From Paraglaciecola mesophila (GTDB lineage Bacteria; Pseudomonadota; Gammaproteobacteria; Enterobacterales; Alteromonadaceae), in NCBI RefSeq assembly GCF_009906955.1, contig NZ_CP047656.1, positions 2,627,001-2,691,000 of the forward strand: a DNA stretch of 64,000 nucleotides, written 5' to 3'. Below are positions 46,728 through 56,077 of the stretch, piece after piece; positions within the stretch are counted from its first letter, which is position 1, and each line of letters starts with the position of its first letter. The notes beneath the pieces were generated by a model. The model was not told the origin of the DNA. It did no database searches and saw only the letters and a list, made by a program, of their open reading frames with translations. A program made the position numbers and the translations under genes.

Positions 46728-47780
46728 TTAAAACGGAGCCGGATATTGTTTAAGCACTTCAGCTATATCCGCTTTAGCCTCTTCACTCAATGGTGTTGCA
46801 AAAGCGGCAATATTTTCTTTTAGCTGCGTCATGCTCGTCGCCCCAATAATGGTTGATGTAATGCCTTCTACATTGTCACACCAGGCTAGGGCTAGCTCAC
46901 ACGGTGTTAATCCATTCGCTTGTGCGACATCCACGTAACGACTGATGGCTGCCTCTGTCCCTTTGGTATCCCTGAAAATACCGTTACGTTGTTCAAATGT
47001 CCAACGACTGCCCGCGGGGCGTTGATTATTTAAGTATTTACCACTTAATGCACCGCCGGCTAAAGGTGACCAAGGTAAATATGCCACTTCTTCAGCGACA
47101 CAATTCTCAATCAGATAGGGCCAATCTTTAGCATGAAGTAAACTAAACTCGTTTTGCATTGACACCATACGCGGCAAATCATGCTCTTTGCTTAGGTTTA
47201 AATATTGCTGCAATCCCCACGGCGTTTCATTAGATAACCCACAAAAGCGTATCTTCCCCTGTTTAACACAAGTGTTTAGCGCCTCTAAGATAGACAACAT
47301 CTGGGCTGTTTCTGCTGCTCGGTCAGTATCAGAGAAACGCACACGCCCTACCGCATGTTTAGCGAAATGGGGAGAAATGCGATTCGGCCAATGCAATTGG
47401 TAAAGGTCAATATAGTCAGTATTCAAACGCGTTAGAGAATCATCAACGGCTTGAATGACAGACTCAGCAGAAATTTGACTGCCTTGTCGAATATAGCTTA
47501 GTCCTGGACCCACTATTTTAGAGGCAAGTATAATATCCTTACGCCTTGTGGGATTGCGCTTTAGCCAATCGCCGATAATCATTTCAGTATGGCCGTATTT
47601 ATCCCCTGATGGCGGCACTGGATACAATTCGGCTGTATCAATAAAGTTCACACCTTGAGACAAAGCATATTCAATTTGCTCATCTGCATCTTGTTGGGTA
47701 TTTTGAACGCCCCATGTCATTGAGCCTAAGCAAACACGAGAAACAGATAGACCGCTGCGGCCCAATTCAGAGTAATTCAT
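46728..47780 (-). CDS. Aldo/keto reductase, Tas-like
   Basis: A 350-residue NADPH-dependent TIM-barrel reductase. The catalytic tetrad is visible: Asp and Tyr in FIDTAELYPVPPSG near residue 48, Lys in ILASKIVGPG near 85 and His in YQLHWPNR near 130. Other family phrases are GLSNETPWGLQQYLNLS and STIIGATSMTQLKENIAAF. Order and length match E. coli Tas. The substrate is unknown. It lies 69 bases upstream of gcdH on the same strand, so the two may be one transcript. Confidence 0.92.
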   Translation of the reverse strand: MNYSELGRSGLSVSRVCLGSMTWGVQNTQQDADEQIEYALSQGVNFIDTAELYPVPPSGDKYGHTEMIIGDWLKRNPTRRKDIILASKIVGPGLSYIRQGSQISAESVIQAVDDSLTRLNTDYIDLYQLHWPNRISPHFAKHAVGRVRFSDTDRAAETAQMLSILEALNTCVKQGKIRFCGLSNETPWGLQQYLNLSKEHDLPRMVSMQNEFSLLHAKDWPYLIENCVAEEVAYLPWSPLAGGALSGKYLNNQRPAGSRWTFEQRNGIFRDTKGTEAAISRYVDVAQANGLTPCELALAWCDNVEGITSTIIGATSMTQLKENIAAFATPLSEEAKADIAEVLKQYPAPF

Positions 47781-47865
47781 TCAGATTCCTAGTGAATAGT
47801 GATAATTAACACATTGATTATACGGATATAAATAAAATCATCTTAACTTCAAATGTGATCAAGTG

Positions 47866-48636
47866 TTACGGAAAACTGGAGGTGGCTTTTCCTGTTGGGA
47901 ACTCCTCCTTATATAACTGATACATCAAGCCATCTTGGTAATGTTTAGCTACGGATCTTTTCAGTTGGTTTATCAGCGTTCGATGTTTAGACTTTTTAGA
48001 AAAATGCAGCCAGTTTTCTTTTTGCGCCAAAATATAAGGCTGGCCAAAATCACCGATATCAAGTCCTAACTCCCCAAGGTTATATTCAATACCAGCCTCT
48101 GAACCCACCACTGCATCTACTCTACCCATACGCAGTAAATTTATCCCTTGTTTGTAATCTTTTACTGAAAATTTTTGCAGGTTAGTATCCTCATCAAACG
48201 TCTTCGAGAAGCTGGCACTTCGCACAACTGCTATTCGTCCTAGTAAAATTAATTGATCATAGGTTTGTAAATTAACTGCAGCCTGAGGTAATACAATTAC
48301 ATTGGAGTTCGATACGGGTCCGATAAAGTCAGCATGTCCTTCGAGTTGTACGTTTTTAAAAATAAGCGCAATGTCTAGCTCGCCACTTTTTACGCCAGCG
48401 AGAACACGAGCATAAGGTTGCAGCACTAACTCAAATTCAAAGCCAGTATCTTCTGTAAGTAAATTAAGGTATCGCACCATCACGCCAGACATCTCACTAC
48501 TCTCGTTGATGTAAGCGAATGGGGCAAAAGCAGGCACACCCACTTTCAGTGTGATGTTGTTAGCCGAGGTAACTTGAGCTAAAACGGGTAAATAAAGGGA
48601 ACTGATTAATAACAGAGCAAATAACGCTTTCAACAT
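47866..48636 (-). CDS. Periplasmic binding protein, SBP family 3
   Basis: A 256-residue exported protein. A signal peptide (residues 1-20) is followed by two lobes of the amino-acid-type binding fold: VGVPAFAPFAYINESSEMSG, VMVRYLNLLTEDTGFEFELV, VKSGELDIALIFKN and RMGRVDAVVGSEAGIEYNLG. No transporter genes are adjacent, so it is probably one of the orphan SBP_bac_3 proteins common in Alteromonadales. The ligand is unknown. Confidence 0.85.
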   Translation of the reverse strand: MLKALFALLLISSLYLPVLAQVTSANNITLKVGVPAFAPFAYINESSEMSGVMVRYLNLLTEDTGFEFELVLQPYARVLAGVKSGELDIALIFKNVQLEGHADFIGPVSNSNVIVLPQAAVNLQTYDQLILLGRIAVVRSASFSKTFDEDTNLQKFSVKDYKQGINLLRMGRVDAVVGSEAGIEYNLGELGLDIGDFGQPYILAQKENWLHFSKKSKHRTLINQLKRSVAKHYQDGLMYQLYKEEFPTGKATSSFP

Positions 48637-48751
48637 ATCTCGCTCAAGCTAACAGGCAAAAATTGATAATAGCTAATCTTAGCTTTTTGTACAGATCCAC
48701 AAAAGAGCGTAATTAGCCATGCTGCGTGAAATCTTTATTACAGGCATAAAA

Positions 48752-48773
48752 AAAGGCCACCGAAGTGACCTTT
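48752..48773 (-). terminator. Rho-independent terminator of the tRNA-tuf operon
   Basis: Read on the minus strand, aaaggtcac pairs with gtggccttt around a UUCG tetraloop and is followed by a T run. It begins 24 bases after the tuf stop. One G-U pair is present in the stem. Confidence 0.92.
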
Positions 48774-48796
48774 CTTTCAAATCAATTTGCTAGCTA

Positions 48797-49981
48797 TTAA
48801 GCAATGATTTTTGCAACAACGCCTGCACCTACTGTGCGGCCACCTTCGCGGATTGCGAAGCGTAAACCTTCGTCCATCGCGATAGGAGCAATCAATTCAA
48901 CTACGAATTTCAAGTTGTCACCAGGCATTACCATTTCTACGCCTTCAGGAAGCTCTACAGCACCTGTTACGTCAGTTGTACGGAAGTAGAACTGTGGACG
49001 GTAGCCTTTGAAGAACGGAGTATGACGGCCGCCTTCGTCTTTGCTTAGTACGTATACTTCAGCTTCGAATTGAGTGTGTGGGTTGATTGAACCAGGCTTA
49101 GCTAGTACTTGACCACGCTCAACATCTTCACGCTTAGTACCACGAAGCAATGCACCGATGTTCTCACCAGCACGACCTTCGTCAAGCAATTTACGGAACA
49201 TTTCAACACCAGTTACCGTTGAAGTCGTTGTATCTTTCATACCAACGATTTCTACTGCATCACCTGTGTTTACGATACCACGCTCAACACGACCTGTTAC
49301 AACCGTACCACGACCTGAAATTGAGAATACATCTTCAATTGGAAGTAGGAAAGGCTTGTCGATGTCACGCTCTGGCTCTGGGATGTAGCTATCAAGTGCT
49401 TCTGCAAGCTCAATGATTTTTGCTTCCCACTTCTCGTCGCCTTCTAGGGCTTTAAGTGCTGAACCTTGGATAACTGGCAAGTCGTCGCCAGGGAATTCGT
49501 ATTCTGAAAGCAATTCACGTACTTCCATCTCTACCAATTCTAACAATTCTTCGTCGTCAACCATGTCACATTTGTTCATGAAAACAACCATGAAAGGTAC
49601 ACCAACTTGGCGACCTAGCAAGATGTGCTCACGCGTTTGTGGCATAGGACCATCGGTCGCTGCTACTACTAGAATTGCGCCATCCATTTGAGCAGCACCC
49701 GTGATCATGTTTTTTACATAATCGGCGTGTCCAGGACAGTCAACGTGTGCGTAGTGACGAGTAGGAGTATCGTATTCAACGTGAGACGTTGAAATAGTGA
49801 TACCACGCTCGCGCTCTTCAGGAGCGTTATCGATTTGATCGAATGCAGATGCAGCACCGCCGTATACTTTTGCAAGTACAGTAGTGATTGCAGCTGTTAG
49901 AGTGGTTTTACCGTGGTCAACGTGGCCGATTGTACCGACGTTTACATGCGGTTTAGTGCGTTCAAACTTTGCTTTTGCCAT
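48797..49981 (-). CDS. tuf: Elongation factor Tu
   Basis: A 394-residue EF-Tu, which delivers aminoacyl-tRNA to the ribosome. The GTPase motifs are G1 [14 protein letters not shown] at 19-32, RGITIS for G2, [12 protein letters not shown] for G3, NKCD for G4 and GSALKAL for G5, followed by beta-barrel domains 2 and 3 ([38 protein letters not shown]). It follows four tRNA genes on the same strand, the position of tufB in E. coli. A second tuf copy elsewhere is likely but outside this window. Confidence 0.99.
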   Translation of the reverse strand: MAKAKFERTKPHVNVGTIGHVDHGKTTLTAAITTVLAKVYGGAASAFDQIDNAPEERERGITISTSHVEYDTPTRHYAHVDCPGHADYVKNMITGAAQMDGAILVVAATDGPMPQTREHILLGRQVGVPFMVVFMNKCDMVDDEELLELVEMEVRELLSEYEFPGDDLPVIQGSALKALEGDEKWEAKIIELAEALDSYIPEPERDIDKPFLLPIEDVFSISGRGTVVTGRVERGIVNTGDAVEIVGMKDTTTSTVTGVEMFRKLLDEGRAGENIGALLRGTKREDVERGQVLAKPGSINPHTQFEAEVYVLSKDEGGRHTPFFKGYRPQFYFRTTDVTGAVELPEGVEMVMPGDNLKFVVELIAPIAMDEGLRFAIREGGRTVGAGVVAKIIA

Positions 49982-50044
49982 TGTCTATTCCCCAGCAAAT
50001 TGTGATAAGAAATTGTGTTTACTTTTTGAACTGGGGAGAGAAAG

Positions 50045-50120
50045 TGGTGCTGATAGGCAGATTCGAACTGCCGACCTCACCCTTACCAAGGGTGCGCTCT
50101 ACCAACTGAGCCATATCAGC
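50045..50120 (-). tRNA. thrT: tRNA-Thr (GGT anticodon)
   Basis: A 76-base cloverleaf on the minus strand with encoded CCA. The acceptor GCTGATA pairs with TATCAGC, and the anticodon GGT lies at 50085-50087 in the loop CTTGGTA. It is nearest to tuf, in the position of thrT of E. coli. Confidence 0.97.
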
Positions 50121-50126
50121 ACTGAT

Positions 50127-50201
<75 letters not shown>

Positions 50202-50239
50202 ACATCACATTCTCTCTAGCCACTTCGCTTTTGAAAAAG

Positions 50240-50324
50240 TGGTGGAGGGGGCAGGATTCGAACCTGCGAAGGCTGAGCCGTCAGATTTACAGTCTGATCC
50301 CGTTGACCGCTTGGGTACCCCTCC
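50240..50324 (-). tRNA. tyrU: tRNA-Tyr (GTA anticodon)
   Basis: 85 bases on the minus strand with encoded CCA and a long variable arm, as expected of a class II tRNA. The anticodon stem-loop CAGACTGTAAATCTG carries GTA, and the T arm is GCAGGTTCGAATCCTGC. It corresponds to tyrU of E. coli. Confidence 0.97.
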
Positions 50325-50331
50325 AGATTGA

Positions 50332-50407
<76 letters not shown>

Positions 50408-50420
50408 ACGTCATCAAGTG

Positions 50421-50456
50421 GGTGCGGATATTAGAGCAACATTTCCCAACACGCAA
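50421..50456 (-). promoter_or_regulatory. Promoter of the tRNA-tuf operon
   Basis: On the minus strand a -35 box TTGCGT (50456-50451) and a -10 box TAATAT (50433-50428) are 17 bases apart, followed by a GC-rich discriminator CCGCACCC. A GC-rich discriminator is typical of stable-RNA promoters under stringent control. The first tRNA begins about 20 bases downstream. Confidence 0.75.
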
Positions 50457-50566
50457 GAGGCAATTATTAAAAAAATACAATTTTTGTATCGTTTGGCTAA
50501 AATTACAGCTAATTTGCTTTTCAAATGCCAATTTGAGTATTTTTTCCACAATAAAACTGACTAAAC

Positions 50567-51307
50567 TTAATGAAATAAATATTCCAGTAGCCCAAATAAA
50601 ACTAGGTTTTCATAAAAATAGTAATGTTTCGGGGCATTTTTTTTAATCATGTCTTGCCCCCCGCCGGTAATGATCACGCAATACTCTTCATCTTGTTGCG
50701 CTATTTTCTGTTCTGCAGCAAAAATAAATCCATTTACAGCAGCAGCACACCCCATATTCACACAATCTACGGTTTGAACACCTAAGGTCAAATCCGTTGG
50801 AAACACATCATTTGCGAAAACTAATTCGGTATTTTTAATCAAGCTGTCGCGCATCAAGCTAAAACCTGGGGCAATCCACCCCCCTAAATGCTGATTATCC
50901 GAGACCAAATCGCAGGTATTTGCTGTACCCAAATCAATCACGCAGTATGTTTTTTTGGGGCTAAGGCGCCTGCCTGCCAAAATGGCTAGCCAGCGGTCAA
51001 CGCCTAACGTCGAAAAATTGCGATATGCGCAGCACATGCCAAATGCACTGGCTTGGGTTTTAACATGCGTTAAAGGCACATCAAATTCATTGCACAATGT
51101 CTGCAACAGGGCAACCTGCTGCCCTTGCCCCACGGCAGCAGCGATAACTCGCTGGCTGGTTTTGATTTGCTCAGCAAGGATGCTCATATCTTTGCAGCGG
51201 GCAATGTCCAGCGGTTGCTCGAACACTTGCTCACTTATGCTTACCTGAGCATGTTTGATATAGCTATTGCCTACATCTAATAACAGCGCTTTAGTTTGCT
51301 CTGACAC
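50567..51307 (-). CDS. coaX: Type III pantothenate kinase CoaX
   Basis: A 246-residue ASKHA-fold kinase for the first step of coenzyme A synthesis. I start at the GTG at 51307, which has GGAGAG four bases upstream and gives the family start MSEQTKALLLDVGNSYIKHA; the ATG at 51346 would add 13 residues inside birA. Motifs: LLLDVGNSYIK, GVDRWLAILAGRR, IDLGTANTCDLV, LGGWIAPGFSLM and a terminal ITGGGQD. It overlaps birA by 17 bases. E. coli has the unrelated coaA at this locus. Confidence 0.93.
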   Translation of the reverse strand: MSEQTKALLLDVGNSYIKHAQVSISEQVFEQPLDIARCKDMSILAEQIKTSQRVIAAAVGQGQQVALLQTLCNEFDVPLTHVKTQASAFGMCCAYRNFSTLGVDRWLAILAGRRLSPKKTYCVIDLGTANTCDLVSDNQHLGGWIAPGFSLMRDSLIKNTELVFANDVFPTDLTLGVQTVDCVNMGCAAAVNGFIFAAEQKIAQQDEEYCVIITGGGQDMIKKNAPKHYYFYENLVLFGLLEYLFH

Positions 51308-52277
51308 TGATCTCTCCACCGCTGTAGGCTTGGACACCATTTTCATGCGCTAATAACAGCGCGCCGGTGCTATCGATGCCCTTACATATACCCTGCACAG
51401 TTTTATTGCCGATAATTAAACGAATCGGTTTATCTTTAAATACGTTTTTCTCGCGCCAAGATTCGATAAACGGCTCAAGCCCAGATTGGCTGAACACCTG
51501 AGCACAATGGGTTAATTCATCTAACAAAAATGCACTTACTCGATTGCGGTCGAACTGTTCAGGGTCTAAGGTGGCTAAATCTATCCAGGGCTGATCTATT
51601 TGTTCGCTGCCTAAATCAAGCGCCATATTTAGCCCTACACCAATAATGCAGTCACAAGCACTGCCCATTTGGCCTTCAACTTCAATCAGTACGCCTGCCA
51701 ACTTCTTACCTCGGGCGTATATATCGTTAGGCCACTTTAATTCTATATCTCGATAGCCGGCTTTCTCTAACGCGCGAGTAATAGCAACCCCCACTGCGAG
51801 ACTCAAACCACCAATCGACTGATAGCCACCAGCAAACTGCCAATATTGCGACAAATACAAACTCGCACCATAAGGTGATACCCATGTACGCCCGCGCCTT
51901 CCCCGTCCTGCAGTTTGCGCTTCTGCCAAGCACATATCACCGTTATTCAAAGTACCAATACGATCTTTGAGATACTGATTGGTGGAGTCTATAACATTGA
52001 GTAATGTCAGTTGCTTACTATCAAAGCGGGCACAGTAGCCAGCGATTAATTCACTATCAAGTAATTGAATCGGCTCTGCGAGTCGATATCCTTTTCCGGT
52101 AACACTGAAAATATTAAGCCCTAGCTCGCCTAAGGCTTTTATATATTTAGATACAGCCGCTCTGGATATTCCTAACTGCTCACCTAATACTTCGCCTGAA
52201 CAAAATTGCCCACTGGCAAGGGCTTGAACGATATGATTGCGATTGGTATCTGAGGTCTTACTTGTACTCTGCTTCAT
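51291..52277 (-). CDS. birA: Biotin-protein ligase and biotin repressor BirA
   Basis: A 328-residue bifunctional protein: an N-terminal winged helix (about 1-65; SGEVLGEQLGISRAAVSKYI), the biotin ligase core with AGRGRRGRTWVSPYGASLYL near residue 115 and LKWPNDIYARGKKLAGVLIE, and a small C-terminal SH3-like domain (GICKGIDSTGALLLAHENGV). It attaches biotin to acetyl-CoA carboxylase and represses biotin genes. The four-base ATGA overlap with murB shows coupling. Confidence 0.97.
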   Translation of the reverse strand: MKQSTSKTSDTNRNHIVQALASGQFCSGEVLGEQLGISRAAVSKYIKALGELGLNIFSVTGKGYRLAEPIQLLDSELIAGYCARFDSKQLTLLNVIDSTNQYLKDRIGTLNNGDMCLAEAQTAGRGRRGRTWVSPYGASLYLSQYWQFAGGYQSIGGLSLAVGVAITRALEKAGYRDIELKWPNDIYARGKKLAGVLIEVEGQMGSACDCIIGVGLNMALDLGSEQIDQPWIDLATLDPEQFDRNRVSAFLLDELTHCAQVFSQSGLEPFIESWREKNVFKDKPIRLIIGNKTVQGICKGIDSTGALLLAHENGVQAYSGGEISVRAN

Positions 52278-53311
52278 AAAACAACCTTCCCTTTGGCCCC
52301 AATAAGCTGCACTTCATGTTCTAAAACCACATTAAACTGCTCTTCTACTGCACTTTTGATGCGCCGAGCAAGCGTGAGAAGTTGCTCTCCCGTACCTTGT
52401 TCAGCATTCGTTAATACCAACGCCTGATTTGGGTGACAACGAATTCCCCCTTCAAATTGCCCTTTAAAGCCAAGTTGGTCAATCAACCATGCAGCCGGTA
52501 TTTTTATCTCTCCCGTTTCTAAAGGGTAGGAGGGCACCTTGGGCCACTGCTTTTGCAGTGCAGCAAAGGCGGTAGCACTTATAATGGGGTTTTTAAAAAA
52601 GCTGCCCGCATTGCCTAGCATCCGAGGATCAGGCAATTTTGCTTGGCGCACGTCTACCACCTTGTTGAAGATGTCTTGTGCACTAGGGCTGTGTAGTGCG
52701 GCTAACTCACCATAGGTAACAACAGGCTGCCAGTCTTTCGGTATTGAAAACCTAACCCCAACAATGAGCGCCTTCTGCCAAAGTTCACCCTTGAAAATGC
52801 TGTCACGATAGCCGAACTGACAATCGTGACAGGCAATACGCTGCAATTGGTTACTGGCTAAATCAATGTATTGAACACTCTCAATAAAGCGCTCTACTTC
52901 AACGCCATAGGCGCCGATATTTTGAATGGGTGCAGCACCCACTGTACCTGGTATTAGCGCTAAGTTCTCAAGCCCTTTAATATCACGAGCAAGACACCAA
53001 ACCACTAAATCATGCCAGCCCTCACCAGCGGCGACGTCAAGGGTAAAGGCGCGAGGACTTTCATTTACTGAGATCCCCTTTAAAGCGACTTCGACCACTG
53101 TGCCTTGATAATCAGCCACAAAAGCGGTGTTGCTTCCCTGCCCCAGTAAATAATATGGCTTATCACGGTACTGGGCGATAAAGTCGTGGGCATCCTGAAC
53201 AGTTTTGATACTGACGATGTCAGTACAGTGCGCGGGTAATCCAAAAGTGTGAAGGTGTTGCAGAGATTTCAATATAACAACCGATTGGCAATTTTGCGTT
53301 ATTCTAGCCAA
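52274..53311 (-). CDS. murB: UDP-N-acetylenolpyruvoylglucosamine reductase MurB
   Basis: A 345-residue flavoenzyme that makes UDP-MurNAc for peptidoglycan. Motifs: HLHTFGLPAHC near residue 20, YLLGQGSNTAFV near 55, IPGTVGAAPIQNIGAYGVEV near 125, GYRDSIFK, the catalytic-Ser phrase LGNAGSFFKNPI near 235, PAAWLIDQLGFKG and HEVQLIG at the end. The start is unsure: TTG at 53311 is used, but a later TTG at about 53272 would give a more typical N-terminus, and neither has a good ribosome site. It leads the murB-birA-coaX unit and lies about 50 bases after the polysaccharide operon on the same strand. Confidence 0.94.
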   Translation of the reverse strand: MARITQNCQSVVILKSLQHLHTFGLPAHCTDIVSIKTVQDAHDFIAQYRDKPYYLLGQGSNTAFVADYQGTVVEVALKGISVNESPRAFTLDVAAGEGWHDLVVWCLARDIKGLENLALIPGTVGAAPIQNIGAYGVEVERFIESVQYIDLASNQLQRIACHDCQFGYRDSIFKGELWQKALIVGVRFSIPKDWQPVVTYGELAALHSPSAQDIFNKVVDVRQAKLPDPRMLGNAGSFFKNPIISATAFAALQKQWPKVPSYPLETGEIKIPAAWLIDQLGFKGQFEGGIRCHPNQALVLTNAEQGTGEQLLTLARRIKSAVEEQFNVVLEHEVQLIGAKGKVVL

Positions 53312-53360
53312 GGGGAAGCGGAAAACAAAGACGTGATTCGCCTTCCTTCATCTATGCGCC

Positions 53361-55487
53361 TCAACCAAGCCCCATCGCACGCTTAACCCGAGTGACTATA
53401 CTTTGTCTTTTATGCATACTAGAACGAAAATCTTTCACTCGATTAAATACCACACCTAATATTGGCAATTCGGCTTCGTGCACTCGCTGAAGCGCCAGTA
53501 ATAAGTCTGCACTTTCGTTCTTCTCTACATCGCATACAATTATCACTCCATCAATAAACTTCCCCACCGCGATAGCATCACTCACTGTATTAATAGGGGG
53601 CGTCTCTATCAATACGCGTTCGTAGTAATTTCTCAGCTTATGCAAGAAAGCGGCAAAACGCGGTTTCGATATATACGCTAATGGATCTGTAGGGATCGGA
53701 CCACTAGGCATCAGCATAAGGGGGCTACTGTGCACTGAGTGAATACATTGAGTAAAACTACTCTTTTTCCCTAAAAAACTGGTTAACCCCGGGAGCTTAG
53801 GATCAATATCAAACATAGGGCCAATTGCTGGTTGCCGTAGGTCGACATCTATTAATAAGGTTTTTTCCATTCTGCTGAATGAGTCTGCCAAACTGGTAGA
53901 GATTTCACTTTTCCCGTCCTGGTCGCCGATGCTTGTCACTGCAATCACAGCGTTTTTCCGCTGGTTATTTTTTACCAACACACCCGTTCGTAAAGAACGA
54001 ATTGCCTCAAAATAGTGAAAGTTACGCTCCCCCTCAGATTGCATCGACAGAGCCAAGGGCTTATTTTTACGCCCTTTCTTGCGTTTTATTCTCGGTACCA
54101 AGCTCAAAATTGGCACGTCCACATTCGATAGTATGCTTTTGAAACGTGTATATTTATCGCTTATCAAATGCAAAATTAGCCAAAAGCCAAAACTAAATAC
54201 ACTAGAAAATATAATCGCGAGGGCAATCCCCATCACCACCCTAGGTTTAGCCGGAAAGGTTGGCTCCGACGCAGAATCAACTATTGCGAAATCGTTTCTA
54301 TCATCTAGGTCTTTGAGAATTTCTGTTTCTTGTAAGCGAGATAAAAACATCTCATACAGATGCTGAGTCGATTCAATCTCTCTCTGCATACGAGATATTT
54401 GCATGGAGTGCTTACCCAAATTTGCATGGCGTACTTTGGTCTGTTGAATTTGTTCGATAATTTCCTGCTGACGCGTTTTGAGGGTCTGATTGTGACTGCG
54501 CAAGCCATTCACTAGCTGATTTATCAGCATGGTGAATTCGCTATCGATAGCCTCCAATCCAGCTTTGGCAGCAATATACTTAGGGTGCTTATGCAAGTAA
54601 CGCTTTGCGATACCATCCATCAACAATTGCTGCTGACCGCGCCGAATGCGTAAATCACGTATCAGTGGATTGCTTTGAATAGCAGGTATCTGTAAGTAAT
54701 CTTGCAAGCCGCCTGAGATGGTGGCAACTTGCAACATGCTACCGTTAGATTCAGCAACCGCGCGATCAAGTTGTATTTTCTGTTCAATTAACCCCGCAAT
54801 TTCACTTTTGGCTAAATCCACCTGACTTGCCACGTCAACTAGCTCGTTGTTGCGCAAAAAGGCGAGCAACCGCTCCTCGGATTCACTAAGGCTGGTTTTA
54901 AGTTCGTTTAGCTGATTATTCAACCACTGAGATTTGGAATCCGCTTTTTGCCTGTTCATTAAAGCGTAATAGGCAAAAAACGCTGGGCCTATATGGTTTG
55001 CTATTTCCGCTGCGCTGCTGGGTGTTGAAGACTCCACCGTGATTTTAAGCATATCAGTGTTACTTAACTTGGTCACATTGAACCGTTTCAGCAGTTTGTC
55101 AGTCGCATAATCCTTTTCTGACACAAAGTGGCCTTCGCCCGATTGCTGGTATTCATGCAAATTGTACAAGGCTAAATCTTCTACCACTGTTTGCACGAAT
55201 TGCCGAGAACGCATGAACTCTATGTAGGTATCTTGGCGAGAATCTTCGCCACTGGCGATAGAGGATAAGCTAGTAGGTAATGTGAGTCCGCTGTCTTTAG
55301 CGCTTAACAGCAGAATGCTGCTGGCTACGTACATTTTTGGCAGATGCAATATGTAATAGGCACCTAAAGATGCCATCAGCGCTGCGGTAATAATAATTCG
55401 ATATTTCTTGCGCCAAAAAAACGTTAGGATATCGAAGATATCCAAAGACCGTTCTTGCTTGATGGTAAATTCTCGGTTGTTTTCCAT
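53361..55487 (-). CDS. Wzc-like polysaccharide chain-length protein and BY-kinase
   Basis: A 708-residue inner membrane protein. A Wzz-type domain has a first TM at about 30-50, a periplasmic coiled coil (about 80-420) and a second TM near 425-450. The cytoplasmic BY-kinase domain (about 490-700) has Walker A TSIGDQDGKSEIS, Walker A' LLIDVDLRQPAIGPMF and Walker B VLIETPPINTVSDAI. In standard Wzc/CapB proteins the C-terminus holds a cluster of tyrosines; here it ends KRQSIVTRVKRAMGLG with no tyrosine. The start ATG at 55487 lies two bases after the exporter stop. Confidence 0.92.
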   Translation of the reverse strand: MENNREFTIKQERSLDIFDILTFFWRKKYRIIITAALMASLGAYYILHLPKMYVASSILLLSAKDSGLTLPTSLSSIASGEDSRQDTYIEFMRSRQFVQTVVEDLALYNLHEYQQSGEGHFVSEKDYATDKLLKRFNVTKLSNTDMLKITVESSTPSSAAEIANHIGPAFFAYYALMNRQKADSKSQWLNNQLNELKTSLSESEERLLAFLRNNELVDVASQVDLAKSEIAGLIEQKIQLDRAVAESNGSMLQVATISGGLQDYLQIPAIQSNPLIRDLRIRRGQQQLLMDGIAKRYLHKHPKYIAAKAGLEAIDSEFTMLINQLVNGLRSHNQTLKTRQQEIIEQIQQTKVRHANLGKHSMQISRMQREIESTQHLYEMFLSRLQETEILKDLDDRNDFAIVDSASEPTFPAKPRVVMGIALAIIFSSVFSFGFWLILHLISDKYTRFKSILSNVDVPILSLVPRIKRKKGRKNKPLALSMQSEGERNFHYFEAIRSLRTGVLVKNNQRKNAVIAVTSIGDQDGKSEISTSLADSFSRMEKTLLIDVDLRQPAIGPMFDIDPKLPGLTSFLGKKSSFTQCIHSVHSSPLMLMPSGPIPTDPLAYISKPRFAAFLHKLRNYYERVLIETPPINTVSDAIAVGKFIDGVIIVCDVEKNESADLLLALQRVHEAELPILGVVFNRVKDFRSSMHKRQSIVTRVKRAMGLG

Positions 55488-55489
55488 GG

Positions 55490-56038
55490 TCAAAAAAGGC
55501 TTTCTTCAATCACAATGATGTCACCTGGATGGACCATTTGTTCTGCCCGAGCCGCAATACGTTTTTTTTCAGCCCCGCGGATAATGAACCAATTACTTTT
55601 AGAGGCACGTTCTTTTAAACCGCCTGCGACAGCGATAGCCTCATCAACACTCAGATCAAACTGAAAATCATAGGCTCCTACGTTTTTTACTGCCCCTTTA
55701 ATGAAGAAAGGCCGAAAACGTTCTATCACCACATTCACATTTGGCTCAACAAGATAACCGTCTAAATAGGCGGCCTCGATCTCTGCTGCAAGTTGACCGG
55801 CTGTTTTATCAAGGGCATTGACTGCTTTGATAAGCGGCATACGAATATCACCGCTTTTATCAATCCGTACACGCTGATTGAGATCCGGCTCACCGTACAC
55901 GTTAATTACAATGACATCCCCTGTCCCCATAAAAAACGTCATATCTTGCCCCTGTGAAACAGCACAAAACAGCAATGTGATTAACGGTAAAATACGGATT
56001 CGCAACACTTTATACCTTGGGAGCAAAATAATGAGCAC
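55490..56038 (-). CDS. Short Wza-like polysaccharide export protein
   Basis: A 182-residue exported protein. After a signal sequence (about 1-30) comes a Poly_export domain (MGTGDVIVINVYGEPDLNQR, SGDIRMPLIKAVNALDKTAG, VEPNVNVVIERFRPFFIKGA) and one SLBB-like domain (VKNVGAYDFQFDLSVDEAIA). It is about half the length of E. coli Wza and lacks the C-terminal outer-membrane helix and a convincing lipobox Cys, so it belongs to the short OPX group. It is next to the Wzc-like gene, with which such proteins form the export channel. Confidence 0.88.
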   Translation of the reverse strand: MLIILLPRYKVLRIRILPLITLLFCAVSQGQDMTFFMGTGDVIVINVYGEPDLNQRVRIDKSGDIRMPLIKAVNALDKTAGQLAAEIEAAYLDGYLVEPNVNVVIERFRPFFIKGAVKNVGAYDFQFDLSVDEAIAVAGGLKERASKSNWFIIRGAEKKRIAARAEQMVHPGDIIVIEESLF

Positions 56039-56077
56039 ATTCTATTTGTATCGACCACATACTACATTTCATTATGT

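Noticed and set aside
49150..49691. Plus-strand ORFs inside tuf
   Set aside because: They are antisense frames of a highly biased, highly expressed gene and have no domain likeness.
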